Positions 6,600-14,290 of a stretch of DNA of 20,020 bases are shown one piece after another. Position numbers and translations under genes: made by a program. Below the pieces are notes generated by a model that was given only the letters and a program-made list of their open reading frames with translations, did not search any database and had not been told where the DNA came from. Within the stretch, counting starts at the first letter, position 1. Each line of letters begins with the position of its first letter. The stretch is from Thermoplasmata archaeon (lineage in GTDB: Archaea > Thermoplasmatota > Thermoplasmata > RBG-16-68-12): NCBI GenBank assembly GCA_021788795.1, contig JAJYKG010000009.1, forward strand, positions 1 to 20,020. The letters run 5' to 3'.

Positions 6600-8702
6600 A
6601 TGCCCAAGAAGGCGAACCGCCTCGCGAGGGAGACGTCCTCGTACCTCAGGGCGGCGGCGAACCAGCCCGTGGACTGGCATCCCTGGGGCGAGGAGGCCTT
6701 CCGCCGCGCGAAGGAGCTCGACCGGCCCGTCCTCCTGGACATCGGGGCTTCGTGGTGCCACTGGTGCCACGTGATCGACCGCGAGTCCTATGAGGACCCG
6801 AAGCTCGCGGCGACCGTCAACGAGCACTTCGTGGCCGTGAAGGTGGACCGCGACGAGCGCCCCGATGTGGACGCGCGGTACCAGGCCGCGGTGGGCGCCC
6901 TCACCGGGACCGGCGGTTGGCCCCTGACCGCCTTCCTGACTCCGGAGGGGAAGGTCTTCTACGGCGGCACCTACTTCCCCCCGCGGGACGCGTACAATCG
7001 TCCGAGCTTCGAGAACGTCCTCCTCGCGGTCGCGAAGCACTACAAGGAAAACAAGGGCGAGGCGATGCGGGACGCGGAGTCCCTGCACCAGGCCCTCGTG
7101 GAGCGCCGCGCGTCCGTGATGGACGAGGCGGCCGTCAACGACGCCTTCCTGAAGGAGGGGCTTGACGCGCTGCGCGGCGAGGCCGACCCCGTGAACGGCG
7201 GTTTCGGCTCCGCGCCGAAGTTCCCCCATGCGGGGACCATGGACTTCCTCCTGGCCCACGTGCACCGCACCGGGGCGAGCGGCGCGCGTGACCTCGTCCT
7301 GCGCACCCTGACGGCCATGGCCCAGGGCGGCGTGTACGACCAGGTCGGCGGCGGCTTCCACCGCTACTCGACGGACGGCCAGTGGATCGTCCCGCACTTC
7401 GAGAAGATGCTCTACGACAACGCAGGGCTCCTGGCGAACTACGTGCATGCGTGGCAGCTCACCCGCGTGCCCTTGTTCCGGGAGACCGCGGAGGGGGTCC
7501 TCGCCTGGGTCGACGAGGTCCTCTCCGACCGGATGCACGGCGGGTACTACACGAGCCAGGACGCCGACGTCGGCCTCGAGGACGACGGGGACTACTTCAC
7601 GTGGACGCTCGAGGAGCTCCGGAAGGCGGTGCCCATGGAGGAGACGAAGACCCTCGCGCTCCGGTACGACGTGGGCGAGAAGGGCGAGATGCACCACGAT
7701 CCCGCGAGGAACGTGCTCTATGTCGCCGCCACCCCCGACGAGATCGCAGAGAAGCTCTCCCTGCCCGCAGACCGCGTGGCGAGCCTCCTCGCGAGCCGCA
7801 GGGCCCACCTGAAGGCCGCACGGGACAAGCGCACCGCCCCGGCGGTGGACGACACGGTCTACGCGTCGTGGAACGGGATGATGGCCTCCGCGGCGCTCGA
7901 GGCGGGCATGGCGTTCGGCCGCGAGGACGTCCAGGCGTTCGCCCTCCGGACGCTCCAGCGCATCTGGGATCACCTGTGGACGCCCAACGACGGGATGTGG
8001 CACGCCCTCTCGGGCGGGAAGCGGAAGGTCCGCGGGCTCCTGGAGGACCACGTCTTCATGGTCGACGCCCTCCTGGCCGCGCAGACCGCGACCGGCGATG
8101 CCACATGGCTGAGGAGGGCCGAGGACGTCATGGCGTACGCCCTCAAGCACTTCTGGGACGCGCAGGGCCGCGGTTTCACGGACCTCGCGGACGACGCGCA
8201 GCAGAGGGCCGAGCTGAGCCTCCGCGAGATCCGCCGGCGGCCCCTCGAGGATTCACCGTACGCCGGTGCGAACGCTGTCGCGGCCCTCTGCCTCGCGCGC
8301 CTCCATGCACTCACAGGGAACGATGACTACCGCCTCCACCACGATGAGATCCTCGTGGGCTTCGCCGGCGAGGCAATGCGGTACGGGCCCATCTTCTGCG
8401 GCACATACTTCCTCGCCGCGGAGCTCTGGCTCCATCCGAGGGCGGAGGTCGTCCTGCTGGGCTCCCGAGCGGATCCGAGACTCCGGCACCTGGAGACCGC
8501 GGCCCGAGAGACCTACGCACCCGGGAAGACAATCCTCGTGGCCGATCGGGAGGACGCGTACGTCCCGGACTCCGTGGAGCACATGCGGCAGACCGCCGAA
8601 GCGAAGGCGGGTGCGGTGGCCTTCGTATGCCAGGGGACGACCTGCTCCCCGCCGACCGCGGACCCCGATCGCCTCCGCGCGCTCCTCCGCGGCGCTGCCT
8701 AG
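6600..8702 (+). CDS. DUF255 thioredoxin-like protein (YyaL / SSP411 family)
   Basis: A 700-residue protein, the normal length of the YyaL/SPATA20 family. The N-terminal thioredoxin-fold domain carries SWCHWCH (51-57) in the family CxxC form (Cys53, Cys56), preceded by NQPVDWHPWG and followed by KVDRDERPDVD. The rest is an alpha/alpha-barrel resembling N-acylglucosamine 2-epimerase/glycosidase-like domains, with blocks such as GGVYDQVGGGFHRYSTD, PHFEKMLYDNA and SQDADVGLEDDGDYFTW. The cellular substrate of the family is unknown; a thiol-redox or cofactor-binding role is usually supposed from the CxxC. The ATG at 6600 is supported by a TATA-like box ~34 bases upstream. The TAG stop overlaps the stop of the convergent thioesterase gene in a shared CTAG. 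Confidence 0.92.
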   Translation: MPKKANRLARETSSYLRAAANQPVDWHPWGEEAFRRAKELDRPVLLDIGASWCHWCHVIDRESYEDPKLAATVNEHFVAVKVDRDERPDVDARYQAAVGALTGTGGWPLTAFLTPEGKVFYGGTYFPPRDAYNRPSFENVLLAVAKHYKENKGEAMRDAESLHQALVERRASVMDEAAVNDAFLKEGLDALRGEADPVNGGFGSAPKFPHAGTMDFLLAHVHRTGASGARDLVLRTLTAMAQGGVYDQVGGGFHRYSTDGQWIVPHFEKMLYDNAGLLANYVHAWQLTRVPLFRETAEGVLAWVDEVLSDRMHGGYYTSQDADVGLEDDGDYFTWTLEELRKAVPMEETKTLALRYDVGEKGEMHHDPARNVLYVAATPDEIAEKLSLPADRVASLLASRRAHLKAARDKRTAPAVDDTVYASWNGMMASAALEAGMAFGREDVQAFALRTLQRIWDHLWTPNDGMWHALSGGKRKVRGLLEDHVFMVDALLAAQTATGDATWLRRAEDVMAYALKHFWDAQGRGFTDLADDAQQRAELSLREIRRRPLEDSPYAGANAVAALCLARLHALTGNDDYRLHHDEILVGFAGEAMRYGPIFCGTYFLAAELWLHPRAEVVLLGSRADPRLRHLETAARETYAPGKTILVADREDAYVPDSVEHMRQTAEAKAGAVAFVCQGTTCSPPTADPDRLRALLRGAA

Positions 8703-9103
8703 GCTTCGAGGTTCTCCTCGAGCATCTGGCGGAAGTCCGGCGGGATGGGCTTCGTCTTCTTCGTCTCGTAGTCGTAGGAGACCTGGATGCTGGTGGACTT
8801 CGCCAGGAGGCGGTTGGACCGCTTCTCCCGGATCTCGTAGGCGAGCGTGAAGGACGATTCCCCGATCTTCGTGGGCCAGATGGAAACCTCGACCTCGTCG
8901 CCCCACTCCGCCGCGGAGACGTAGTCGATGTCGGCGTGGGCGAGGATGAAGTCGATGTCATGGAGGGAACGCTTGAACGCGTGCTTCATGTAGAACTGGG
9001 TTCGCGCGAGCTCGCAGTACGTCAGGTAGACGACGTTGTTGACGTGGCCCATCGCGTCCAGGTCGCGAAACCGCAGCTGGACCTCCGTTGTGAAGCGCGT
9101 CAT
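8699..9103 (-). CDS. Acyl-CoA thioesterase, 4-hydroxybenzoyl-CoA thioesterase (hotdog) family
   Basis: A 134-residue single hotdog domain of the 4HBT/YbgC/FcbC type, hydrolysing an acyl-CoA thioester in the cytosol. The signature RFRDLDAMGHVNNVVYLTY starts near residue 11; Asp16 is in the position of the catalytic aspartate, followed by GHVNN on the active-site helix. The remaining sheet (DIDYVSAAEWGDEVEVSI, SFTLAYEI, IQVSYDYE) is typical. The acyl group cannot be predicted. A TATA-like box about 31 bases before the ATG suggests a leaderless transcript. The gene converges on the DUF255 gene with a 4-base overlap at the stops and lies head-to-tail behind the small membrane-protein gene, 55 bases away. 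Confidence 0.88.
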   Translation of the reverse strand: MTRFTTEVQLRFRDLDAMGHVNNVVYLTYCELARTQFYMKHAFKRSLHDIDFILAHADIDYVSAAEWGDEVEVSIWPTKIGESSFTLAYEIREKRSNRLLAKSTSIQVSYDYETKKTKPIPPDFRQMLEENLEA

Positions 9104-9126
9104 CGCTTGCGCCGATGCGGCCGATT

Positions 9127-9138
9127 GTGAAAAACGTT
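9127..9138 (-). promoter_or_regulatory. TATA-like box for the thioesterase
   Basis: On the minus strand this reads AACGTTTTTCAC, centred about 30 bases before the ATG at 9103. It lies in the 55-base gap after the membrane-protein gene, so the thioesterase probably has its own promoter. Confidence 0.5.
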
Positions 9139-9158
9139 GCGCCGCGGACCGATTCCGA

Positions 9159-9410
9159 TCAGAGCATGACGAAGAAACCCGTGACTAGCGCGAGCACCAG
9201 GAGGATGATGATCACGATCGCCACAACCTTCTTCGTCCAGAACCTTGAGCGCAACGTCCTCCTGCGCCCGTACTTGCTCGGGCTCACGCCCTCCCGGGTG
9301 AGGTCCTGTTCGGCCGCCGAAGGTGCGGACACCCGCATCGACTCCGCGACCTCGAGCATCTCTTCGGGAGCCTCGACCGGCCCGCTCGGTCCGAACACCC
9401 GCTCCGCCAC
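9159..9410 (-). CDS. Small tail-anchored membrane protein, function unknown
   Basis: An 83-residue predicted protein with a soluble acidic N-terminal half, a basic stretch (GRRRTLRSRFWTKK, about 48-61) and one hydrophobic segment at the very C-terminus (VVAIVIIILLVLALVTGFFV, about 62-81) ending two residues later. This is the layout of a tail-anchored protein with its N-terminus in the cytosol. The frame opens with GTG at 9410. It stays open further upstream without an in-frame ATG nearby, so the true start is uncertain. I see no clear promoter, and the 114 bases between it and the carbonic-anhydrase-like gene hold no other recognisable element. The strongly biased C-terminus makes coding likely; no family was recognised. 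Confidence 0.6.
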   Translation of the reverse strand: MAERVFGPSGPVEAPEEMLEVAESMRVSAPSAAEQDLTREGVSPSKYGRRRTLRSRFWTKKVVAIVIIILLVLALVTGFFVML

Positions 9411-9524
9411 CGTCCTCTGCGTGGGCCATGGCCCCTCTCCGCGAACGGATTCCGCGCGGGAGGGCCCCAGCGGCCCGTGCGGCTCCCCTGATGCCGCCCT
9501 CGCCTCATGAGGTTTGGGGCCTTC

Positions 9525-10070
9525 TCAGCCCTTGCGGACCAACCGCGTGAACTCCTCGGACATCTCGTACCGGATCTGCTTGGACGGGTCGGGGGGGAGG
9601 ACCGGCCGCGGGGGAAGCGAAGCCTTCGCGAGGTCCGCGTAGATCTTCCACGAGAGGTCGATTCGCCGCGCGAGGACCTCGTCGACCTGCCGGAGGACCT
9701 TCCCCGGGACGCCGGCGACGACGCTCCCGGGCGGGACGATCGCGTTCTCCCGCAGGACCGCGCCGGCCGCGACGAGGCTGCCGCGGCCAATCTTCGCGCC
9801 GCTGTTGATCGTCGCGTTCATCCCGATAAGGCAGTCGTCCTCGATGACGCTCCCGTGGACGACCGCGGCGTGGCCCACGGTCACGTGGTCGCCAATCCGG
9901 CAGGGCATCCCCCGGTCGACGTGGAGGACCGCGTTGTCTTGGACATTGGAACCCTGCCCGACGGACACGGCATCGAAGTCCCCTCGGAGAACGGCCCCGT
10001 GCCAGACGCTCCCGCCCTCGGCCACGGACACATCCCCGACGAGGACCGCGGTCGGCGCGACGTAGATCAT
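9525..10070 (-). CDS. Gamma-class carbonic anhydrase-like (left-handed beta-helix) protein
   Basis: A 181-residue left-handed beta-helix protein built of hexapeptide repeats (for example VGDVSVAEGGSVWHGAVLRG and the IGDHVTVGHAAVVHG block), followed by a C-terminal helix. The zinc-binding triad of gamma carbonic anhydrases is present: His50 (AVLH), His67 (VGH) and His72 (VVHG), with the usual five-residue spacing of the last two. Family members such as Cam, YrdA and PaaY reversibly hydrate CO2 or have related metal-dependent or thioesterase activities; activity cannot be assured from the triad alone. The ATG at 10070 fits the family N-terminus (MIYVAPTAVLVGD). The open frame reaches 10253 but the extra residues look non-coding. 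A TATA-like box is ~30 bases upstream. Confidence 0.88.
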   Translation of the reverse strand: MIYVAPTAVLVGDVSVAEGGSVWHGAVLRGDFDAVSVGQGSNVQDNAVLHVDRGMPCRIGDHVTVGHAAVVHGSVIEDDCLIGMNATINSGAKIGRGSLVAAGAVLRENAIVPPGSVVAGVPGKVLRQVDEVLARRIDLSWKIYADLAKASLPPRPVLPPDPSKQIRYEMSEEFTRLVRKG

Positions 10071-10093
10071 CGCCGCGGCGATGCCGCCATCCC

Positions 10094-10106
10094 TCTCAAG
10101 GCTTTC
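10094..10106 (-). promoter_or_regulatory. TATA-like box for the carbonic-anhydrase-like gene
   Basis: On the minus strand this reads CGAAAGCCTTGAG, centred about 30 bases before the ATG at 10070, which supports that start and a leaderless transcript. Confidence 0.45.
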
Positions 10107-10176
10107 GCCGCACCTTCGGAACCCCGAAACTGTTCGGCGCGAGGGCCATCCCCTTCCGCGGCGTGGAGTCCTCGAG

Positions 10177-10407
10177 ATGATGACCATGCCAGGACCTTCC
10201 GATCCCGGACCCATCCTGCTTGAGAACCCCAGCCACGGGGAGTCCTGCCCCAATTGCGGGAAGCTGACCCGCCGCTGGTTCTACGAGGCCACGACGATCT
10301 ACCTTGAGTGCGAGCACTGCGGCTTCAAGGGGCAAGTGAACAACACGCCCCTTTCCGGGGTGCGGGTGGACAGCACGAGCCGGCGCGTCGAGCCGCTCGA
10401 AGCGTGA
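10177..10407 (+). CDS. Small zinc-ribbon protein
   Basis: A 76-residue protein with a single zinc-ribbon: Cys24-Cys27 (SCPNCG) and Cys45-Cys48 (CEHCGFKG), separated by a 17-residue beta-rich loop (LTRRWFYEATTIYLE). The flanks are short and polar, with no other domain. Such mini zinc-ribbons often bind nucleic acid or act as subunits, but no function can be assigned. Three ATGs (10177, 10180, 10186) are possible starts. GTGGAG at 10163-10168 could serve as a ribosome-binding site for the first two. A weak AT-rich box (GAAACTGTT, 10126-10134) lies farther upstream than usual, giving a leader of roughly 20 bases. The gene diverges from the carbonic-anhydrase-like gene. Confidence 0.7.
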   Translation: MMTMPGPSDPGPILLENPSHGESCPNCGKLTRRWFYEATTIYLECEHCGFKGQVNNTPLSGVRVDSTSRRVEPLEA

Positions 10408-10417
10408 GACGGCCGGG

Positions 10418-11203
10418 TCACCCCGAGCCCGCGAGTCCTCCTCCGTCGACCACGAGCACGGACCCGGTGACGAAGGACGAGGCGTCGCTCGCGAGGAACA
10501 GGACCGCCTGCGCGATCTCCTCCGGTCGGCCCATGCGCCCGAGCGGGCGCTGGGCGGAACCTTTGAGGAACGAGGCCGTGTCTTCCCCGAGCTGGCGTGC
10601 CTCCTCCCGGAGCATGGGCGTGTCCGTGTCGCCCGGGCAGACGCAGTTCACCCGGATGTTTTGCGGCGCGTGGTCCAGCGCCATCGCCCGCGTGAGGTTC
10701 ACGACGGCACCCTTCGATGCGCAGTAGGAGGCCGCATTCCGGCCGCCCACGAGCCCCCAGCCGGAGCCCGTGTTCACGATCGCGCCTCCTCCGCCGCGCG
10801 CCATGGAGGGGAATGCGGCCTTCGACATCAGGAAGACGGACTTCACGTTCACCGCCATCACGCGGTCCCAGTCCTCCTCGGTGGTGTCGATCACGGACGC
10901 GCGGCGGACGATGCCCGCGTTGTTGAACAGGATGTCGAGACGGCCGAAGGAACGGACCGCCTCCTCGACCGCCCCGGCGCACTCGGAGGCCTTCGTGACA
11001 TCCGCGCGGATGAAACGGGCCCGTCCGCCGCCCTTCACGAGGTCCTCCGCGACCGCACGGCCCTCCTCACGGATGTCCACGAGCACCACGGACGCGCCCT
11101 CGCGGGCGAACAGGATCGAGGTCGCCTTACCGATGCCGGACGCGGCTCCGGTCACGAGGGCCACCTTGCCCCGGAGCCGTCCCCCTTCCGCGGATGCCGT
11201 CAT
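10418..11203 (-). CDS. SDR-family NAD(P)-dependent oxidoreductase
   Basis: A 261-residue classical short-chain dehydrogenase/reductase. The cofactor motif TGAASGIG is at 18-25. Asp43 at the end of the second strand (VLVDI) suggests NAD(H) preference. NNAG is at 94-97 and Asn119 (AVNV) is conserved. The catalytic Ser147, Tyr160 and Lys164 (YCASK) are all present. The 3-oxoacyl-ACP reductase-like C-terminus (GRMGRPEEIAQAVLFLASDASSFVTGSVLVVDGG) is typical, but the substrate is unknown. The start ATG overlaps the gcvPB stop as ATGA (11200-11203), and AGGAGGA lies just upstream at 11208-11214, so it is translationally coupled as the last gene of the gcvPA-gcvPB operon. The open frame continues upstream inside gcvPB but is not coding there. 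Confidence 0.92.
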   Translation of the reverse strand: MTASAEGGRLRGKVALVTGAASGIGKATSILFAREGASVVLVDIREEGRAVAEDLVKGGGRARFIRADVTKASECAGAVEEAVRSFGRLDILFNNAGIVRRASVIDTTEEDWDRVMAVNVKSVFLMSKAAFPSMARGGGGAIVNTGSGWGLVGGRNAASYCASKGAVVNLTRAMALDHAPQNIRVNCVCPGDTDTPMLREEARQLGEDTASFLKGSAQRPLGRMGRPEEIAQAVLFLASDASSFVTGSVLVVDGGGLAGSG

Positions 11204-12804
11204 GCCTTCCTCCTCCCGCTCCCCGCCGTCTCGCGCAATTTCCTGCGGTACGCCCGCCACGTGATCGCCCACTGTCGCGGGTCGTCCATCGGCGACGGGT
11301 CGTTGCGGTGGACCGTACTGCGGTGGGGTGCCGTCTTCACGGTCTCCGGGTCCCGGCGCGCCTCCTCGGCGACGTGCCGGATGATCGCGGCATACTCGTC
11401 CAGGTCCGCCTTCGAGTACGACTCGGTGGGCTCGAGGGTGCACGGCTCTTGGACGATCCAGGGATGGTGGCTCGTCCAGTAGTGCACGCCGAAGTCCGCG
11501 GCGCGGAGGCCGAGGTCCTCCGAGTGCACGCCCGTCTCCCGCGTGAGGTCAGCCCAGCTGTACCGGACCTGCTCGATGCGGCGCCTTCCCTTCGCGTAGG
11601 GCGCGCTCACGCCGCGAATCTCGAGCATCTTCTTCAGGAGGTAGTTGTTGTTCAGCACCGCGACCCGCGCGACCTCCCGCAGGCCGTCGGGCCCGAGGCT
11701 CCTAACCCAGGCGTAGGCCCGGAGGATTACCGGCGCGACGCCGTACCAGGGGCGGATCTTTCCGATGCTGTCGGGGCGGTCGTAGTCCAGGTGGTACCGC
11801 CTCCCGTCGAACGTGACCACGGGGACCGGGAGGAACCGGGCCAGCTTGCGCGTGACCCCGATGGCCGCCCCCGCGGGACCGCCGCAGCCGTGCGGCGTCG
11901 AGAAGGTCTTGTGGAGGTTGAAATGGCACAGGTCGAAGCCCGCCTCCTTGGCGCGCGTGATGCCCAGGATGCCGTTCGCGTTCGCCTGGTCGTACGCGCA
12001 GAGGCCGCCGACCTCGTGCACCGCGTCCACGAATTCCCGGATCCGCGGGTTGAAGATGCCCGTGTCCTCCGGGTTGGTGATCATGAGACCGGCGGTGCGC
12101 TCCGAGACCGCGGCCTGCAGCGCCTTCCAATCCGGGTAGCCGTCCGCGTCCGGATGTAGGGTGACGATGTCGAACCCCGCGGTCTTCGCGCACGCTGCGT
12201 TCGACGGGTGGGAGAACACCGTGGTGATGATTTCACGCCGCTGGTCCGCCTCGCCCCGCGACGCGTGGTATGCGCGGATGATCGAGGCGTTGGCGTAGAC
12301 CGCCGCGGAGCCCGCGCCGGGCTGGAGGGAGAACGCGTCGAGGCCGGAGAGGGCCTTGAGGAAACCCTCGAATCGATACATGACCTCGAGGATCCCCTGG
12401 ACGGTCTCCTCGTCCTGCAACGGGTGCAGTTCCGCGAGCTTCGGCGACCGCGCGAGCACGTCGTTCACCTTGGGGCTGTACTTCATCGTGCACGTGCCCT
12501 GGCCGACGTCCACGTTCAGGTCGGCGCCGAGGTTCTCCTGGGAGAGCCGCAGGTAGTGCCGCAGGACGCGGTTCTGCGAGATCTCGGGAAGGGCTGGCGG
12601 GGCCGCGCGGAGGACCGACCGCGGCAGGGAGGCGGCGACGTCGCCCACGGCGCGCTCGATGCCCGGTTCCGTCTCGGGCACGAGCACGCCCCGCTCGCCC
12701 TCGGCGCTCAGCTCGAAGATCACGGGCTCGTCCCACCGCGCCTGGTGGAAGTCCCGGAGCCGCGGCGCGCCCTGCGCCGCGCGGATCGCAGGGATGTCCT
12801 TCAT
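11200..12804 (-). CDS. gcvPB: Glycine dehydrogenase (decarboxylating) subunit 2, GcvPB
   Basis: PLP-binding half of the two-subunit P-protein of the glycine cleavage system. It decarboxylates glycine and passes the aminomethyl group to lipoylated H-protein. The product has 534 residues, close to the family's usual ~480-530. The PLP lysine is Lys299 in FNLHKTFSTPHGCGGP; nearby CAYDQANANGILG (269-281) and the LQPGAGSAAVY block (160-170) are family hallmarks. The N-terminal block SQENLGADLNVDVGQGTCTMKYSPK is also typical. The start ATG overlaps the gcvPA stop as ATGA (12801-12804), and the stop overlaps the SDR start in the same way, so the three genes are one translation-coupled operon. gcvT, gcvH and lipoate genes are not in the window. 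Confidence 0.95.
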   Translation of the reverse strand: MKDIPAIRAAQGAPRLRDFHQARWDEPVIFELSAEGERGVLVPETEPGIERAVGDVAASLPRSVLRAAPPALPEISQNRVLRHYLRLSQENLGADLNVDVGQGTCTMKYSPKVNDVLARSPKLAELHPLQDEETVQGILEVMYRFEGFLKALSGLDAFSLQPGAGSAAVYANASIIRAYHASRGEADQRREIITTVFSHPSNAACAKTAGFDIVTLHPDADGYPDWKALQAAVSERTAGLMITNPEDTGIFNPRIREFVDAVHEVGGLCAYDQANANGILGITRAKEAGFDLCHFNLHKTFSTPHGCGGPAGAAIGVTRKLARFLPVPVVTFDGRRYHLDYDRPDSIGKIRPWYGVAPVILRAYAWVRSLGPDGLREVARVAVLNNNYLLKKMLEIRGVSAPYAKGRRRIEQVRYSWADLTRETGVHSEDLGLRAADFGVHYWTSHHPWIVQEPCTLEPTESYSKADLDEYAAIIRHVAEEARRDPETVKTAPHRSTVHRNDPSPMDDPRQWAITWRAYRRKLRETAGSGRRKA

Positions 12805-14198
12805 GCGACCGCCTCCTCGATCGCGTCCGCAAGGCGGTCCAGGTCGCCCTTCGTGTGGACCTCCGTCACGGAATAGAGGGCGCACCCCTTCAGCGAAGCG
12901 AACTCGGACGAGAGGTCCTTGCCGCCGAAGATCCCCCGGCGAAGGAGGGCACGATGAATCCGCGTGACGCTCTTCCCCGTCCTCGAGAAATCGACGACGA
13001 ACTCGTGGAAGAAGGCGCCGCGGAAGCGCGGCGCGCGGACGCCCGGGATGCGCGCGAGGCGTTTCGCGGCGTAGTGGGACCGCTGGAGGATCGTCTCGCC
13101 GAGCTCCCGCATGCCTTGTGGGCCGAGCAGGGCCAGGTAGGCCCCCGCGGTGATGCCCCAGAGCGCGGCCGCGGTCCCGACCCACTCCTTGCCGCCCTCC
13201 CGCAAGGCGAAGGAGGTTCGCTCAAAGGCGACGTCACCGAAGCCGTATTCGCCTTCCACGGAGGTCGATGTGATGCCGAAGAGGCGCGACGGGTACTCCA
13301 GTACGAACCGCGGCTCGTCGCGCGTCGCGATGAACCCCGCATGGCCGCCGCCGTAGGCCATGTGCATCCCAAGGGGTTGGAGGTCGCCCACGACGATGTC
13401 GGCGCCGTAGTCGGCCGGCGGCGCGAGGACGCCCAGCGTACTCGGGTCCACGCCGACCACGGAGAGCGCGCCGACGTCGTGGGCGGTCGCAGAGACGTCG
13501 TCGCCGCACGACGGGATGACGCCGAGATAGGAGGGGCTCTCGAAATAGACCGCCGCGGTCTCGTTGGAGATGGCCTCTTCTAGAGAGGCAAGGTCCGGCT
13601 CCCCGGTGACCGGGTCGAAGTCGAAGAGTTGCACGCGGATGCGCGGGCGCAAGTAGTCGCGGATCTTCGAGAGCTTGTCCGCCGAGACCGCGCGCGAGAC
13701 GAGCACCTCGGAGCGGCCGGTGATCCGCGCGGCCATCCGGAGGCCCGTGGCCGTCGCCTGGAAGCCGTCGTACGTGGGGACGTTGACGACGTCCATGTTG
13801 AGGAGCTCACCCATCAGGCTGGCGTAATCGAAGAGGGACTGGAACCGGCCGTGGTCGTCGTACGGCTCCCCGGCGTAGGCGGTCAGGAACTCCGCGCGGG
13901 CGTTGATCTCGTCGCACACGGCCGGCACGAAGTGCTGCGTGCATCCCGCGCCGAGGAAGTTCAGCGACTCGGCGCAGCTCCGGTTCTTCGCCAGGAGCCC
14001 TTCGACGTGGCGACGGAGCTCCGGCTCCGACGCCAGCGCCTCAGGAATCGCGAGCCGGCCGCGGAAGCGCAGCGCCTCCGGGATGTCCTCGTAGAGGTCG
14101 TCCTCGCTCGCGGCCCCGATCTCGCGCAGCATCGCCTCCTTCGCGGCGCGCGCGGAGTTCGGGATGTACGGATGGGCGGTGGAGCGTCGCTTGCCCAT
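12801..14198 (-). CDS. gcvPA: Glycine dehydrogenase (decarboxylating) subunit 1, GcvPA
   Basis: Non-PLP-lysine subunit of the two-chain P-protein, partner of GcvPB. With the start at 14198 it has 465 residues (family usually ~440-450). The N-terminus AHPYIPNS matches the family opening. Other hallmarks are FLGAGCTQHFVPAV, FLTAYAGEPYDDHGRFQSLFDY (the substrate-channel region, close to the usual TPYQPE..QG.LQ), GDLQPLGMHMAYGGGHAGF and the C-terminal FHEFVVDF. An upstream in-frame ATG at 14243 would add 15 residues that do not fit the family. 14198 is preferred, with GAGGGGGAAGGG just upstream as a possible ribosome-binding site. A weak AT-richer stretch (minus strand CGTTACCGCGGG, about 14247-14258) is the only promoter candidate. 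The TGA overlaps the gcvPB ATG. Confidence 0.94.
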   Translation of the reverse strand: MGKRRSTAHPYIPNSARAAKEAMLREIGAASEDDLYEDIPEALRFRGRLAIPEALASEPELRRHVEGLLAKNRSCAESLNFLGAGCTQHFVPAVCDEINARAEFLTAYAGEPYDDHGRFQSLFDYASLMGELLNMDVVNVPTYDGFQATATGLRMAARITGRSEVLVSRAVSADKLSKIRDYLRPRIRVQLFDFDPVTGEPDLASLEEAISNETAAVYFESPSYLGVIPSCGDDVSATAHDVGALSVVGVDPSTLGVLAPPADYGADIVVGDLQPLGMHMAYGGGHAGFIATRDEPRFVLEYPSRLFGITSTSVEGEYGFGDVAFERTSFALREGGKEWVGTAAALWGITAGAYLALLGPQGMRELGETILQRSHYAAKRLARIPGVRAPRFRGAFFHEFVVDFSRTGKSVTRIHRALLRRGIFGGKDLSSEFASLKGCALYSVTEVHTKGDLDRLADAIEEAVA

Positions 14199-14290
14199 GG
14201 TCCCTTCCCCCTCGGTGCCCCCGAGAACCCCGAGGAGGCTCATCAACCCGCGGTAACGACCGGCGGCCGCGCGGAGACCGCGCCCCACCG
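14199..14290. promoter_or_regulatory. Divergent intergenic region, gcvPA / methyltransferase
   Basis: These 92 bases must hold the promoters of both the gcvPA operon (minus) and the methyltransferase (plus). Unlike other gaps here, there is no convincing TATA-like box. The least GC-rich spot is CGGTAACGAC around 14251-14260, which could serve either direction. I see no riboswitch-like structure. In particular I cannot recognise a glycine riboswitch from its conserved elements. Confidence 0.35.

Noticed and set aside
6417..8150. A 577-codon minus-strand open frame opposite the DUF255 gene.
   Set aside because: Antisense shadow of a clear family member; no motif, and biased toward Arg, Val, Leu and His.
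12804..13185. Long upstream extension of the gcvPB frame, and a similar extension of the SDR frame (11204-11443).
   Set aside because: Both extensions lie inside the preceding operon gene. ATGA overlaps and family N-termini place the starts at 12804 and 11203.
14199..14290. A glycine riboswitch ahead of the gcvPA operon.
   Set aside because: The gap is only 92 bases, GC-rich, and I could not find conserved riboswitch core elements.
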